Shown piece after piece: positions 47,643 through 57,574 of a stretch of DNA of 64,000 bases (its first letter is position 1; the number at the start of each line of letters is the position of its first letter). The notes beneath the pieces are model-generated. The model saw nothing but the letters and a program-made list of their open reading frames with translations, ran no database searches and was not told the origin of the DNA. Origin of the DNA: Paenibacillus sp. OVF10 (GTDB taxonomy: Bacteria; Bacillota; Bacilli; Paenibacillales; Paenibacillaceae); contig CP094668.1 of NCBI GenBank assembly GCA_022836915.1, positions 3,162,001 through 3,226,000 of the forward strand. The letters are read 5' to 3'. Position numbers and translations under genes: made by a program.

Positions 47643-49676
47643 TTGAAGATTAAAGATATAGCTGTCCTTGCGGGTATCATTGGCATTGTGTTGATGATGA
47701 TTCTTCCGATCCCGACCTGGCTGTTGGACTTGTTGCTGGTCGTCAATATTTCAATTGCACTGATGATACTCCTTGTTGCAATGAACAGCAAAGAAGCGTT
47801 GCAGTTTTCTATCTTTCCAGCTTTGCTGTTGATCACTACACTATTCCGACTGGCACTGAACATTTCGACAACCAAGCTAATCCTTGGTGAAGGGGATGCC
47901 GGAGCCGTAGTTGCTACCTTTGGTAGTTGGATTGCTGGAGGGCAAATTGCGATTGGATTTATCGTATTTTTGATCCTCGTTGTCGTTCAGTTTATCGTTA
48001 TTACAAAGGGGTCTGAACGTGTAGCTGAAGTTGCTGCCCGATTCACCCTCGATGCGATGCCTGGTAAACAAATGAGTATTGATGCGGATCTGAATGCGGG
48101 TCTGATCAACGAGCAACAAGCTCGTGAGCGTCGTTCCAAAATTGAACGTGAAGCCGACTTCTATGGAGCGATGGATGGAGCAAGTAAATTCGTAAAAGGT
48201 GACGCAATTGCAAGTATTATCATCCTCCTGATCAATCTCATTGGTGGATTTATTATCGGTATGACTGTGCATGGGATGGCTTTCGCAGATGCAATGTCAA
48301 CGTATTCTGTACTGACTATCGGAGATGGATTGGTAAGCCAAATCCCTGCTCTCCTTATTTCCACAGCAGCAGGACTGATCGTCACCAGAGCGTCATCAGA
48401 AGGAAACTTGGCAGATGATATTACGGGGCAACTGTTTACATATCCAATACTTATTTATATCGTAGCTTTCGTTATTGCCATGCTCGGTTTCTTCACACCA
48501 ATTCATGTTATTACTACGCTTCCGTTGGCAGGTGTGTTGGCATATGCCGCGTGGCGTATGCAAAATAATCTGAATATGAAACAAGTAGCGGAAGAACAGT
48601 TGGAAGAAGAACAGCAGATTGAAGAGGTTAGAAGTCCTGAAAGTGTAATTAACCTGCTTCAGGTGGACCCTATTGAGTTTGAATTTGGTTATGGTTTAAT
48701 ACCACTTGCTGATAATCAGCAGGGTGGTGACTTATTGGATCGGATCATTATGATTCGGAGGCAGTGTGCTCTTGAACTGGGGTTGGTCGTTCCGGTCATA
48801 CGGATTCGAGATAATATCCAGCTCAGACCCAATGAGTATGTTATCAAAATCAAGGGTAATGTGGTAGGCGGAGGAGAGCTGTTGTTGAATCATTACCTTG
48901 CCATGAGTCCTGGCTATGATGAGGAGTCCGTGACAGGTATTGAAACGACAGAGCCGGCTTTTGGACTTCCAGCACTTTGGATTGATGAAGTAACCAAGGA
49001 CAGAGCGGAACTTGCAGGATATACAGTCGTAGACCCGCCTTCCGTTGTAGCTACACATCTGACGGAACTGATTAAGAAACATGCGCATGAGTTACTTGGA
49101 AGACAAGAAACAAAAGCACTTGTGGATAATCTCAGAGAGAACTATTCTGCCCTTGTGGATGAACTGATCCCTTCTCTACTTTCCATTGGTGATGTACAGA
49201 AAGTGCTTGCCAAGTTATTGCGTGAGAAAATATCTATTCGGGATATGGTGACCATCTTCGAGACACTGGCTGACTATGGTACGTATACGAAGGATCCTGA
49301 TGTGCTGACTGAATACGTCAGACAATCCCTCTCACGTCAGATTACTCAGCAGTTCTCACAGAAAGGTGAGACACTTCGCGTGATCACGGTTGGACCTGGT
49401 CTTGAGAAGAAAATTGCTGAAAGTGTGCAACAATCGGATCAAGGCAGTTATCTTGCGCTAGACCCTGTATCTACACAAAGTGTGTATCAGAAGCTGAGTG
49501 AACAAGTGAACCGTTTGATTCAATCAGGTCAACAACCTGTTGTATTAACTTCTCCAACCATTCGGATGTATCTGCGTCAGGTTATTGAACGTACAATGCA
49601 GGACATTCCTGTGCTTTCCTACAGCGAGTTGGAGCCGAATGTTGAAATTCAAAGTATCGGGGTGGTGAACTTATGA
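47643..49676 (+). CDS. flhA: Flagellar export protein FlhA
   Basis: FlhA forms the cytoplasmic ring that receives substrates and uses the proton gradient. It has 677 residues with eight predicted transmembrane helices in the first 320, the FHIPEP-type conserved stretch KGSERVAEVAARFTLDAMPG and MSIDADLNAGLI, then the large cytoplasmic domain. The start is TTG at 47643, preceded by GGATCGGAGG. It overlaps flhF by four bases. Confidence 0.97.
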   Translation: MKIKDIAVLAGIIGIVLMMILPIPTWLLDLLLVVNISIALMILLVAMNSKEALQFSIFPALLLITTLFRLALNISTTKLILGEGDAGAVVATFGSWIAGGQIAIGFIVFLILVVVQFIVITKGSERVAEVAARFTLDAMPGKQMSIDADLNAGLINEQQARERRSKIEREADFYGAMDGASKFVKGDAIASIIILLINLIGGFIIGMTVHGMAFADAMSTYSVLTIGDGLVSQIPALLISTAAGLIVTRASSEGNLADDITGQLFTYPILIYIVAFVIAMLGFFTPIHVITTLPLAGVLAYAAWRMQNNLNMKQVAEEQLEEEQQIEEVRSPESVINLLQVDPIEFEFGYGLIPLADNQQGGDLLDRIIMIRRQCALELGLVVPVIRIRDNIQLRPNEYVIKIKGNVVGGGELLLNHYLAMSPGYDEESVTGIETTEPAFGLPALWIDEVTKDRAELAGYTVVDPPSVVATHLTELIKKHAHELLGRQETKALVDNLRENYSALVDELIPSLLSIGDVQKVLAKLLREKISIRDMVTIFETLADYGTYTKDPDVLTEYVRQSLSRQITQQFSQKGETLRVITVGPGLEKKIAESVQQSDQGSYLALDPVSTQSVYQKLSEQVNRLIQSGQQPVVLTSPTIRMYLRQVIERTMQDIPVLSYSELEPNVEIQSIGVVNL

Positions 49677-51025
49677 GAGTAAAACAATACGTTGTTGAGA
49701 CCATGCCCGAAGCTATGCTTCAAATTCGCAAAGACCTGGGAAGTGATGCCGTTATTCTGTCCACCAAAGAGATTAAGGTGGGCGGTGTGATGGGAATGTT
49801 TCGCAAAAAACGGATCGAAGTTGTAGCTGCAGTGGATAAGGAAGAAAACAAGCAAACAACAAAGCCAGTACAAAATCAATTCACACCTGTACCTCGTGCA
49901 TTTGTACCTGAGGCTTATCGGCAAACAGCTCGTTCGTTTGTTGCGGCTTCTGATGAGTCGGCGACAACGAATACAGCTGATCAAAGTGTACAGGACCAAT
50001 CTGCGGCTGCGCCGTCTGTGTTTGAATCGCGTAATATCGGTTCAGACATAGACAGCGGCTCAGGTTCTTCGAGCATGGATCATAAACCGCGACCGCAAGG
50101 GGCGGATTTTTCGGGTTCAACAACTGGTCCAATGCCAACAGGTTCAGACCTGCAGCAGGACAAGTTGATGACTGAATTGCAGGATCTTAAACAGATGGTG
50201 ACCAGGCTTTCGAAGCAAGGTACTTCTGCGGACCCTGTGCCAGAGGAACTGCATATGATCCGAGAACGTTTGACAGAACAAGATGTCTGGCCGGAAGTAT
50301 GGGAATCCTGGTTTGATTCAATTCAAGCAAAATGGTCTGAGGGTGGATTGAAAGAACAGGATGTAGAACAAGTAGTGAAGCTTGAGGTCATGCACTTTTT
50401 GGAGCAACGTATTGAAGAAGGCATTCTTCCTACCACGCGAATCGTCTATGTAGCTGGACCAACCGGTGTAGGGAAAACCACGACAATTGCAAAATTGGCT
50501 GCTGAACAAATGTTCAAAAAACAGCGTAAAGTTGGATTCATTACATCAGACACGTATCGGATCTCGGCGGTAGAACAGCTTAGAACATATGCTTCTATAC
50601 TGAATGTTCCACTTGAGGTGGTACAATCGCCCGGTGATACACAACGTGCCATTTCTCGATTAGAGAATTGTGACTTGATCTTTATGGATACAGCGGGTAG
50701 AAACTACAGAAATGAATTACTTGTTTCGGAACTGCAAAGTTTGCTTGCTCCTGTAGAGAATAGCGAAACTTTTCTGGTCATGAGTATGACTTCCAAAAGT
50801 GCTGATATGGTTCAGATCACGGAACATTTCAGTAAATATGGTCTGGATAAGGTGATTTTCACCAAAATGGATGAGACTGGGAGCTGCGGTCCGCTATTTA
50901 ACTTGTTACACCGTTTTCCACTCAAGCTCGCATATGTGGCAAATGGACAAAATGTTCCGGACGATTTGTTGAAACCAGATGCAGATTCGTTATCTAAACA
51001 GTTGCTGGGAGAATGGTCACAATGA
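49673..51025 (+). CDS. flhF: Flagellar placement GTPase FlhF
   Basis: FlhF is an SRP-type GTPase that sets flagellar position and number. The 450-residue protein has a basic, low-complexity B domain in its N-terminal 200 residues, then an N domain and G domain with [15 protein letters not shown] (about residue 262), DTAGRNYRNELL and TKMDETGSCG. The flhG start overlaps its end. Confidence 0.96.
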   Translation: MRVKQYVVETMPEAMLQIRKDLGSDAVILSTKEIKVGGVMGMFRKKRIEVVAAVDKEENKQTTKPVQNQFTPVPRAFVPEAYRQTARSFVAASDESATTNTADQSVQDQSAAAPSVFESRNIGSDIDSGSGSSSMDHKPRPQGADFSGSTTGPMPTGSDLQQDKLMTELQDLKQMVTRLSKQGTSADPVPEELHMIRERLTEQDVWPEVWESWFDSIQAKWSEGGLKEQDVEQVVKLEVMHFLEQRIEEGILPTTRIVYVAGPTGVGKTTTIAKLAAEQMFKKQRKVGFITSDTYRISAVEQLRTYASILNVPLEVVQSPGDTQRAISRLENCDLIFMDTAGRNYRNELLVSELQSLLAPVENSETFLVMSMTSKSADMVQITEHFSKYGLDKVIFTKMDETGSCGPLFNLLHRFPLKLAYVANGQNVPDDLLKPDADSLSKQLLGEWSQ

Positions 51026-51909
51026 AGGATCAGGCAGCTGCACTTCGAAGTATGGTCTCCGCGCCATTGGAATTGGAAGGCATTGAGCGAGATATTCGAT
51101 CCTCAAAAATCATTACTGTGGCCAGTGGTAAGGGAGGTGTTGGTAAATCCAATTTTACACTGAACTTTGCCTTGGCATTGCAGGCTTTGGGGCAAAAGGT
51201 ACTTGTATTTGATGCTGATATTGGAATGGCTAATATTGATGTTCTTATGGGTACGTCTTCTTCCTATAATCTTTACCACCTGTTGTACCGACAAAAATCC
51301 ATAAGGGAAATCATACAATTGGGTGCCAGTGGCTTGCCTTACATTGCTGGAGGATCGGGCATGAAAGAGTTGTTCTCATTGTCTGATCGTGATCTGGAGT
51401 TCTTCGCCAGTCAAGTCGAGGATATTGCCCAGGAAATGGATTATGTCATCTTTGACACTGGGGCAGGACTCTCCAGAGAGAATATGAAGTTCATCGGTGC
51501 TGCCGATGAATGCCTGATTATAACCACACCTGAACCGACTTCAATAACCGATGCTTATGCTTTAGTCAAAGTTATGCACGGCCAGGAAAATGCTACACCC
51601 TTTCGGATGATCGTTAACCGGGTGGAAGACGAACGAGAAGCGGAACGAGTGGCAGAAAAAATAGCTGGAGTGGCAAGGCGGTTTTTGCAGACGGATATTC
51701 CGCTGCTTGGGTATATTTCAGAAGACGCCCAGGTAGTCAAGGCTGTCAAAAGGCAAATGCCCTATAGTCTGGCTTATCCCAATGCCAAAGCCTCCAAAGA
51801 TATAGAGAAACTTGCTCTTCGTTATCTGGCTGTACCTGCAACTCCGGGATCCGGAACCTTGACAGGAATCAGGGGATTTATGAATAAGTGGCTTAAACGG
51901 ACAACATGA
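51013..51909 (+). CDS. flhG: MinD-like ATPase FlhG (YlxH)
   Basis: FlhG acts with FlhF in flagellar placement. The 298-residue protein has the deviant Walker A SGKGGVGKSNFTLNFA (about residue 37), the switch-I DADIGMANIDVLMG and DTGAGLSRENMKF. The amphipathic C-terminus GIRGFMNKWLKRTT fits membrane binding. The N-terminal DQAAALRSMV resembles the FlhF-activating DQAxxLR motif. Confidence 0.96.
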   Translation: MVTMKDQAAALRSMVSAPLELEGIERDIRSSKIITVASGKGGVGKSNFTLNFALALQALGQKVLVFDADIGMANIDVLMGTSSSYNLYHLLYRQKSIREIIQLGASGLPYIAGGSGMKELFSLSDRDLEFFASQVEDIAQEMDYVIFDTGAGLSRENMKFIGAADECLIITTPEPTSITDAYALVKVMHGQENATPFRMIVNRVEDEREAERVAEKIAGVARRFLQTDIPLLGYISEDAQVVKAVKRQMPYSLAYPNAKASKDIEKLALRYLAVPATPGSGTLTGIRGFMNKWLKRTT

Positions 51910-51941
51910 TTTCTGAATAAAGGAAACAGGGGTGACACAAC

Positions 51942-53383
51942 ATGGCGGCGTATCAAGTATTGGTTGTCGATGATTCCGCTTTTATGCGTAAGATTGTTAC
52001 GGATTTGATCCAAGCGGATCCGGAATTCAAGGTAACGGCAACGGCATCAAACGGTAGAGAAGCGATTCAAAAATCACTAGAATTGAAACCCGATATTATT
52101 ACAATGGACGTTGAGATGCCCGAAATGAATGGGTTGGATGCATTAAAATCAATTATGAAGGAATCCTTCGTTCCTGTGATTATGCTCTCTGGTATCAATG
52201 AACAAGGCATGAAAGAAACCATTATGGCGCTTGAAGCTGGGGCATTTGACTTCATTCGCAAACCATCTATTTCACATGACCAGGATATTGCTCAAGTCGG
52301 TAAAGCCTTGGTTGAGCGCATGCGTGCTGCGATGAATGAGATCAAAAGAAAAGCTGATCGTGAGTTATCCATGAAAAATAGAGACATGCTGCGAGGAGTA
52401 GTTGCTCCCCCAACTCAGCCAGTGCAGAAAGAAATGCCGGTCAGGGATCCAGCGGAGCCTGTGAAAAAAACAATCGAACCTGTCCAAACGAGTCAACGCT
52501 CTCTTCGGGAGCGGACTGAAGCCTTTCAGGCCAAATCAAAGAAAGCAATTGAACCATTGTCAACTTCAAAACCAGGTCGCGTAGAGAACAAACCAGAGCC
52601 TTTGCCAAAGGCTGAGCGTAATTTGGGGACGAAGGCAGAAAAAGCAGTGAGGTCAGCTAATCCAGTACAGACTCCAAAGGAAGTTCGACTACCTAATGCA
52701 GCTAGAGTGGCAGCTGATCAAATAGCGGCAACCTCTGCCTCTGCAAAAGCCAAGGATGTAATCAAGCCTAATCCTGTTCCCAAAGGTGGAGGGGGCTGGA
52801 AGGACCATTCAACAAACTTGTGGCAATAGGTTGTTCTACGGGTGGACCGAGGGCTCTCAAGACATTGCTTGAGCAGTTGCCTGCTGATTTGCCTGCACCG
52901 GTCATTATTGTGCAGCATATGCCGCCCAATTTTACCCGTTCTCTGGCTCAACGATTGAATACATTCAGTCCACTGCATGTGGTTGAAGCTGAAGATGGCA
53001 TGGTTCTGAAAAAAGGAACCGCCTATATAGCACCCGGCGGATTCCATGTGAAAGTTAACAAAACAGCAGACGGGAAGTTTATCGTGAAGCTGACTGAAGA
53101 TCAACCAGTGAATGGACATAGACCTTCAGTGGATACGATGTTTGAGTCACTTCTGCCGTTTACATCTTTACAAAGGCATCTTGTTTTGCTGACAGGAATG
53201 GGAAGTGATGGAGCACGTATGATGAAGAGGTTATACGAAGCTGGAGTTACATCAACCTTTGCCGAGAATGAAGAAACATGTGTTGTATATGGTATGCCGC
53301 GTTCTGCTGTAGAGCTGCAATGCGTTCGTCATCTTCTGCCATTGCAGGAGATTGCTTCTAAACTTGTTCAAGCAGTGAAATAA
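51942..53383 (+). CDS. cheB: Chemotaxis methylesterase CheB, frame broken at 52802-52803
   Basis: CheB removes methyl groups from chemoreceptors and has deamidase activity. The N-terminal receiver domain has DD at 10-11 and the phosphorylated Asp56. A Lys/Pro/Glu-rich linker of about 150 residues (roughly 135-285) connects it to the esterase domain, with the catalytic Ser in AIGCSTGGPRA, His in IIVQHMPPNF and Asp in GMGSDGA. Restoring one G at 52802-52803 gives 480 residues. The linker is much longer than the short linker of E. coli CheB. Confidence 0.94.
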
Positions 53384-53415
53384 CGGAGTGTAACTCACGG
53401 AGGAGGTGCCTCACA

Positions 53416-55488
53416 ATGGACATGAACCAATATTTATCCATGTTTATTGATGAGTCTAATGATCATCTGCAATCGCTTAACGAAAACATGCTTCAACTTG
53501 AAGGCAATCCGGAAGACCTGGGCATAGTTCAGGTTATATTCCGCTCTGCTCATACCTTGAAGGGTATGGCAGCAACTATGGGCTTTGAAGATTTGGCATC
53601 ACTGACACATAAAATGGAAAATGTGTTGGATCTGGTTCGTAATGAGAAGTTGAAAATGCAGGATTACATTTTTGATACCATGTTCAAGAGTCTGGACGCT
53701 TTGGAAACCATGGTTCAGGATATTACCGAAGGTGGACAAGGTAAAGCAGATGTGTCGTCAATTGTAGCTTCACTTCAGGCCATTGAAAATGGTGAAATGA
53801 CAAAAGGAGATGGACCTGCTACAGATACAAACAAGTCGGCTAACACTTCAATCTCTTCGGCTGTTGAGCTGGATGAATTCCAATATTCAGTGCTGGATCA
53901 GTCGATCGCCGAAGGTCATCGTGTGTTCTACGTGGATGTGCTTGTTAGCGAGCATAGCCAGTTAAAAGGTGTACGGGCTTATATGGTCTTTGATATGCTG
54001 GAACGTTCAGGTGAAGTGGTTAAGGCTTACCCATCCGTTCAGGATATTGAGCAGGAGAAGTTTGAGCGCAGTTTCTCGTTGTATTACATAACAACTAAAG
54101 AGGCGCACGAACTGGAAGAAGGCATCATGAGTATCTCTGAAATTGAAAGTGCGAAGCTCATTCAACTGGATCAGGAGACTCTTCAGCAGATGGCCAATCA
54201 GGTAGCAGCTACAGTTGAAGCGCCACCCGCACCAACAGCTGTAGCTGAGGTTGCTTCGCCGGATAAGAATTCTGTAACCAAAGAAGAGGCGACAACGGCA
54301 CCAGCTAAAACAGCTGCACCGAAGCAAGCTGCTGCACCTTCACGTACCATTCGTGTGGATATTGAACGTCTCGACGTATTGATGAACCTGTTCAGTGAAT
54401 TATTGATTGACCGTTCACGTCTGGAGCAACTGGCCAGTGAAACAGGCAACAATGATTTATCCGATACAGTAGCTCATTTAAGTCGAGTTAGCACAGATTT
54501 GCAAAATATTGTACTGAAATTGCGGATGGTTCCGGTAGATACCGTATTTAATCGATTCCCGCGCATGATCCGTGATCTGGCTAAGACACTTGATAAAAAA
54601 ATCGATCTGGTGATTACAGGTGCTGAGACGGAACTGGATCGTACGGTAATTGATGAGATTGGTGATCCGCTTGTGCATTTACTGCGTAACGCGGTTGACC
54701 ATGGTGTGGAATCCATTGCAGAGCGTGTAGCTGCAGGTAAACCAGAGATGGGTACAGTAAACCTGCGTGCCTTCCACAGTGGAAATCACGTATTTATCGA
54801 GATTGAAGATGATGGTAAAGGTATCTATCGCGACAAGCTTTTGAAAACTGCGATCAAACGTGGTGTTGTAACCGAAGAACAAGGTGCCAAGATGAGTGAC
54901 GATGAAGTGAATCAACTGTTGTTCGCACCTGGTTTTAGTACTGCTGATATTATCTCGGATATCTCTGGCCGGGGCGTTGGCTTGGATGTAGTAAAATCGA
55001 AGATTACTTCGCTTGGCGGTAATGTAACGATTCATTCAACTCCAGGCAAAGGCACGAACTTCTCTGTTCAGCTTCCGTTGACTCTATCCATTATTGCTGC
55101 AATGCTTGTACGACTTGGTTCAGAGAAATACGCTGTTCCGTTGTCTTCCATTGTAGAGACGGCCATTGTACAACGTGAGCAAGTTCGTAATATTCACGGC
55201 AATAAAATGATCACGTTCCGTGAGTCACTGATTCCGTACTTGTCCTTGAGCGAAGTATTCTCGGTACCGGATTTCAATGACGCTGATGAGCAAGAAACAG
55301 AAATAGTCGTGATTCGCAAAGGCGACCGTCTTGCAGCCGTAGCTGTTGAAGAATTTATTGGACAAAGTGAGATTGTTCTCAAATCAATGGGAACCTATCT
55401 TCCTGCTATTGAAGGAATCTCTGGAGCAACCATTCTCGGAGATGGACAAGTAGCCCTGATTCTTGATCCTAATGCATTTATTAAATAA
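53416..55488 (+). CDS. cheA: Chemotaxis histidine kinase CheA
   Basis: The 690-residue kinase has the domains in order: P1 phosphotransfer with His46 in RSAHTLKGMAATMGF, P2 CheY/CheB-binding region (about 150-280, preceded and followed by Ala/Pro-rich linkers), P3 dimerisation (RLDVLMNLFSELLIDRSRLE), P4 ATPase with HLLRNAVDHGVES and DDGKGIYRDKL, and P5 CheW-like. GAGGAGGTG precedes the ATG. Confidence 0.97.
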   Translation: MDMNQYLSMFIDESNDHLQSLNENMLQLEGNPEDLGIVQVIFRSAHTLKGMAATMGFEDLASLTHKMENVLDLVRNEKLKMQDYIFDTMFKSLDALETMVQDITEGGQGKADVSSIVASLQAIENGEMTKGDGPATDTNKSANTSISSAVELDEFQYSVLDQSIAEGHRVFYVDVLVSEHSQLKGVRAYMVFDMLERSGEVVKAYPSVQDIEQEKFERSFSLYYITTKEAHELEEGIMSISEIESAKLIQLDQETLQQMANQVAATVEAPPAPTAVAEVASPDKNSVTKEEATTAPAKTAAPKQAAAPSRTIRVDIERLDVLMNLFSELLIDRSRLEQLASETGNNDLSDTVAHLSRVSTDLQNIVLKLRMVPVDTVFNRFPRMIRDLAKTLDKKIDLVITGAETELDRTVIDEIGDPLVHLLRNAVDHGVESIAERVAAGKPEMGTVNLRAFHSGNHVFIEIEDDGKGIYRDKLLKTAIKRGVVTEEQGAKMSDDEVNQLLFAPGFSTADIISDISGRGVGLDVVKSKITSLGGNVTIHSTPGKGTNFSVQLPLTLSIIAAMLVRLGSEKYAVPLSSIVETAIVQREQVRNIHGNKMITFRESLIPYLSLSEVFSVPDFNDADEQETEIVVIRKGDRLAAVAVEEFIGQSEIVLKSMGTYLPAIEGISGATILGDGQVALILDPNAFIK

Positions 55489-55529
55489 GCATTGAGCTAA
55501 GTCTTACATTTAATAGGGAGGTTTTTTAC

Positions 55530-55991
55530 ATGGAAGAAGAGTTGAAAGTCATCGTCTTTAAATTGGGTACCGAAGAGTATGGTATTGAGGTAGATAAGGT
55601 TCAGACGATTGAGCGTATGATGCCAATTACACGTGTTCCCAAGACACTTTCCTTTGTAAAAGGAGTTATTAATCTACGTGGTGTTGTAATTCCGGTCATT
55701 GATCTACGCGGTCGTTTCTCCCTTCCGGAAACGGAATACACGGATCAGACTCGTATTGTTATCGTAGGTGTAGACGACATGCAAGTTGGTTTTATCGTTG
55801 ATTCAGCCAATGATGTTATTGATATCAAGAGCAGTGCAATCGATAGCCCACCAGAAGTGGTTGGTGGCGTCAAAGCGAGATACCTGCGAGGTGTTGCTAA
55901 ATTGGAGGATTCACGCTTGTTGATTATGCTCAACCTAAACGAAGTATTAAATAAAAGCGAGATTGTACAGCTGGAAAGTGTTGAGGGCTAG
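55530..55991 (+). CDS. cheW: Chemotaxis coupling protein CheW
   Basis: CheW bridges chemoreceptors and CheA. The 153-residue beta-barrel protein has YGIEVDKVQTIERMMPITRVP, VKGVINLRGVVIPVIDLRGRF and the C-terminal RGVAKLEDSRLLIMLNLNEV. GGGAGG precedes the ATG. Confidence 0.97.
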   Translation: MEEELKVIVFKLGTEEYGIEVDKVQTIERMMPITRVPKTLSFVKGVINLRGVVIPVIDLRGRFSLPETEYTDQTRIVIVGVDDMQVGFIVDSANDVIDIKSSAIDSPPEVVGGVKARYLRGVAKLEDSRLLIMLNLNEVLNKSEIVQLESVEG

Positions 55992-55995
55992 TACC

Positions 55996-56622
55996 GTGGA
56001 GATGTTCAACCGATTTGAGGTATTCCAGATGGATGTGCTCAAAGAGGTCGGTAACATTGGAGCAGGCAACGCCGCAACGGCGTTGTCTCAACTTCTCAAC
56101 AGACCGATTGACATGGGTGTACCTACAGTACAAATGCTCCCTTTTGAAGAAGTTGCCGAAAAAGTGGGCGGAGATGAACGCATCGTGGTTACCGTGTTTC
56201 TTCGTGTAGAAGGCGAAGCACCGGGAAATCTTTTCTTTATGATGACACCAGAGGCTGCTAAAATGTTGTTGAATAGACTTGCCGGGTTTGATCTGAAAGA
56301 AGGACTCGCTTTTACAGATATGGAACAATCAGCGCTTTCCGAGATTGGAAATATTTTGGCTGGATCCTATCTTTCTTCTTTGGCAGATTTCACGAAGTTG
56401 GCTATGTATCCAACTGTTCCTGGACTTGCCATCGACATGGCGGGTGCCATTTTAAGTTATGGCTTGCTGCAATTTGGCGAGATGGGTGACGCTGCATTGT
56501 TAATTGACACATCTTTCTTTGAAGGTGAAGATCAAGTTGAGGGTCAGTTTTTCCTCATTCCGGATCCACCATCCTTTGCAAAGATATTTGAATCGCTAGG
56601 GGTGCCACTGAGCCATGATTGA
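55996..56622 (+). CDS. cheC: CheY-P phosphatase CheC
   Basis: CheC dephosphorylates CheY-P and interacts with CheD. The 208-residue protein has two matching phosphatase helices, VLKEVGNIGAGNAATALSQLL near the start and SALSEIGNILAGSYLSSLAD near residue 113, each with the E-x2-N motif. The GTG start at 55996 is five bases after the cheW stop, with TTGAGGG upstream. It overlaps cheD by eight bases. Confidence 0.95.
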   Translation: MEMFNRFEVFQMDVLKEVGNIGAGNAATALSQLLNRPIDMGVPTVQMLPFEEVAEKVGGDERIVVTVFLRVEGEAPGNLFFMMTPEAAKMLLNRLAGFDLKEGLAFTDMEQSALSEIGNILAGSYLSSLADFTKLAMYPTVPGLAIDMAGAILSYGLLQFGEMGDAALLIDTSFFEGEDQVEGQFFLIPDPPSFAKIFESLGVPLSHD

Positions 56623-57112
56623 GGACAAAAGCGTCGTTAAAGTCGGTATGGCGGATTTAAACATCGCTCATCTTCCTGGTGTAATCCGTACGACTGGCTT
56701 GGGTTCGTGTGTGGGATTAACAATGTATGACCCACATTTGAAGCTGGCTGGAATGGCGCATGTCATGCTTCCTACTTCAGAGATCGCCCGTGAAGGGAAA
56801 CTGAACACTGCGAAATATGCGGATACGGCGTTGCCTGAGCTTTTGGAAAAGATGATTAAACTAGGCGCTTCTCGCTCACGTATTGTGTCTAAAATGGCCG
56901 GAGGCTCTCAGATGTTTGCCTTTGCTGGCGCTGGAGATACAATGCGCATTGGACCAAGGAATGCAGATTCTTGTCGAGAGTGGCTTCAAAAACTCAATAT
57001 CCCTCTTCTAGCAGAAGATACGGGTGGGAATTATGGACGAACGATTGAGATGGACTGTGAAACTGGACTTTTGACTATTCGAAGTGTACAAATGGGTGTA
57101 AAGGAACTATAA
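56615..57112 (+). CDS. cheD: Chemoreceptor glutamine deamidase CheD
   Basis: CheD deamidates receptor Gln residues and stimulates CheC. The 165-residue protein has the catalytic Cys in GLGSCVGLTMYD, the His in MAHVMLPTSE, and KMAGGSQMFAF. It overlaps cheC, consistent with matched production of the pair. Confidence 0.96.
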   Translation: MIEDKSVVKVGMADLNIAHLPGVIRTTGLGSCVGLTMYDPHLKLAGMAHVMLPTSEIAREGKLNTAKYADTALPELLEKMIKLGASRSRIVSKMAGGSQMFAFAGAGDTMRIGPRNADSCREWLQKLNIPLLAEDTGGNYGRTIEMDCETGLLTIRSVQMGVKEL

Positions 57113-57116
57113 GACT

Positions 57117-57559
57117 ATGATAGGAAACTACCGCATTAATCTTGGAGCAGGCATCGTTGGGTTTATTCTTACTTTTTTGTAGCATACAGCAGCAATGTGC
57201 TGATGACCAGTTTAATTCGCGGATTGATCGGATTCGTAGCCTGGTTTGTCCTTGCATATGGTTTACGCTGGGGATTGGGATTGCTGCTGAACCCTCAGAT
57301 CGAGGGAAATGGGTATGGTTATGATTCACCAAATGCTCAAGATCAAAGAGGTTCACAGGTGGACATTAAAATCGAAGACGATGGACAAGAGCTGAATGAT
57401 TTGCTCAAGAGTGGACAGAACGCTTCATCTGGGGACGATCTTCCGCCATCTGAGACGAAAGCTCCAACGGGATTCGCCCCTTTGGATCCGCCTAAACTTG
57501 TCCGGACCAAGGATCCGGAGGAATTGGCGCAGGCCGTTCGTCACCTGACAGACAAATAA
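57117..57559 (+). CDS. Small membrane protein between cheD and sigD, frame broken at 57173-57178
   Basis: With one T restored in the T6 run at 57173-57178 the frame runs from ATG 57117, five bases after the cheD stop, for about 147 residues. Two transmembrane helices are visible, roughly GAGIVGFILTFFVAYSS and IRGLIGFVAWFVLAYGLRWG. A hydrophilic, Asp/Pro-rich cytoplasmic tail with DPEELAQAVRHLTDK follows. I do not recognise a named family; position in the operon suggests a flagella-linked role. AAGGA stands 11 bases before the ATG. Without the repair only a 120-residue internal frame starts at 57197. Confidence 0.75.
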
Positions 57560-57574
57560 GGAGGGTGAAAGCAA

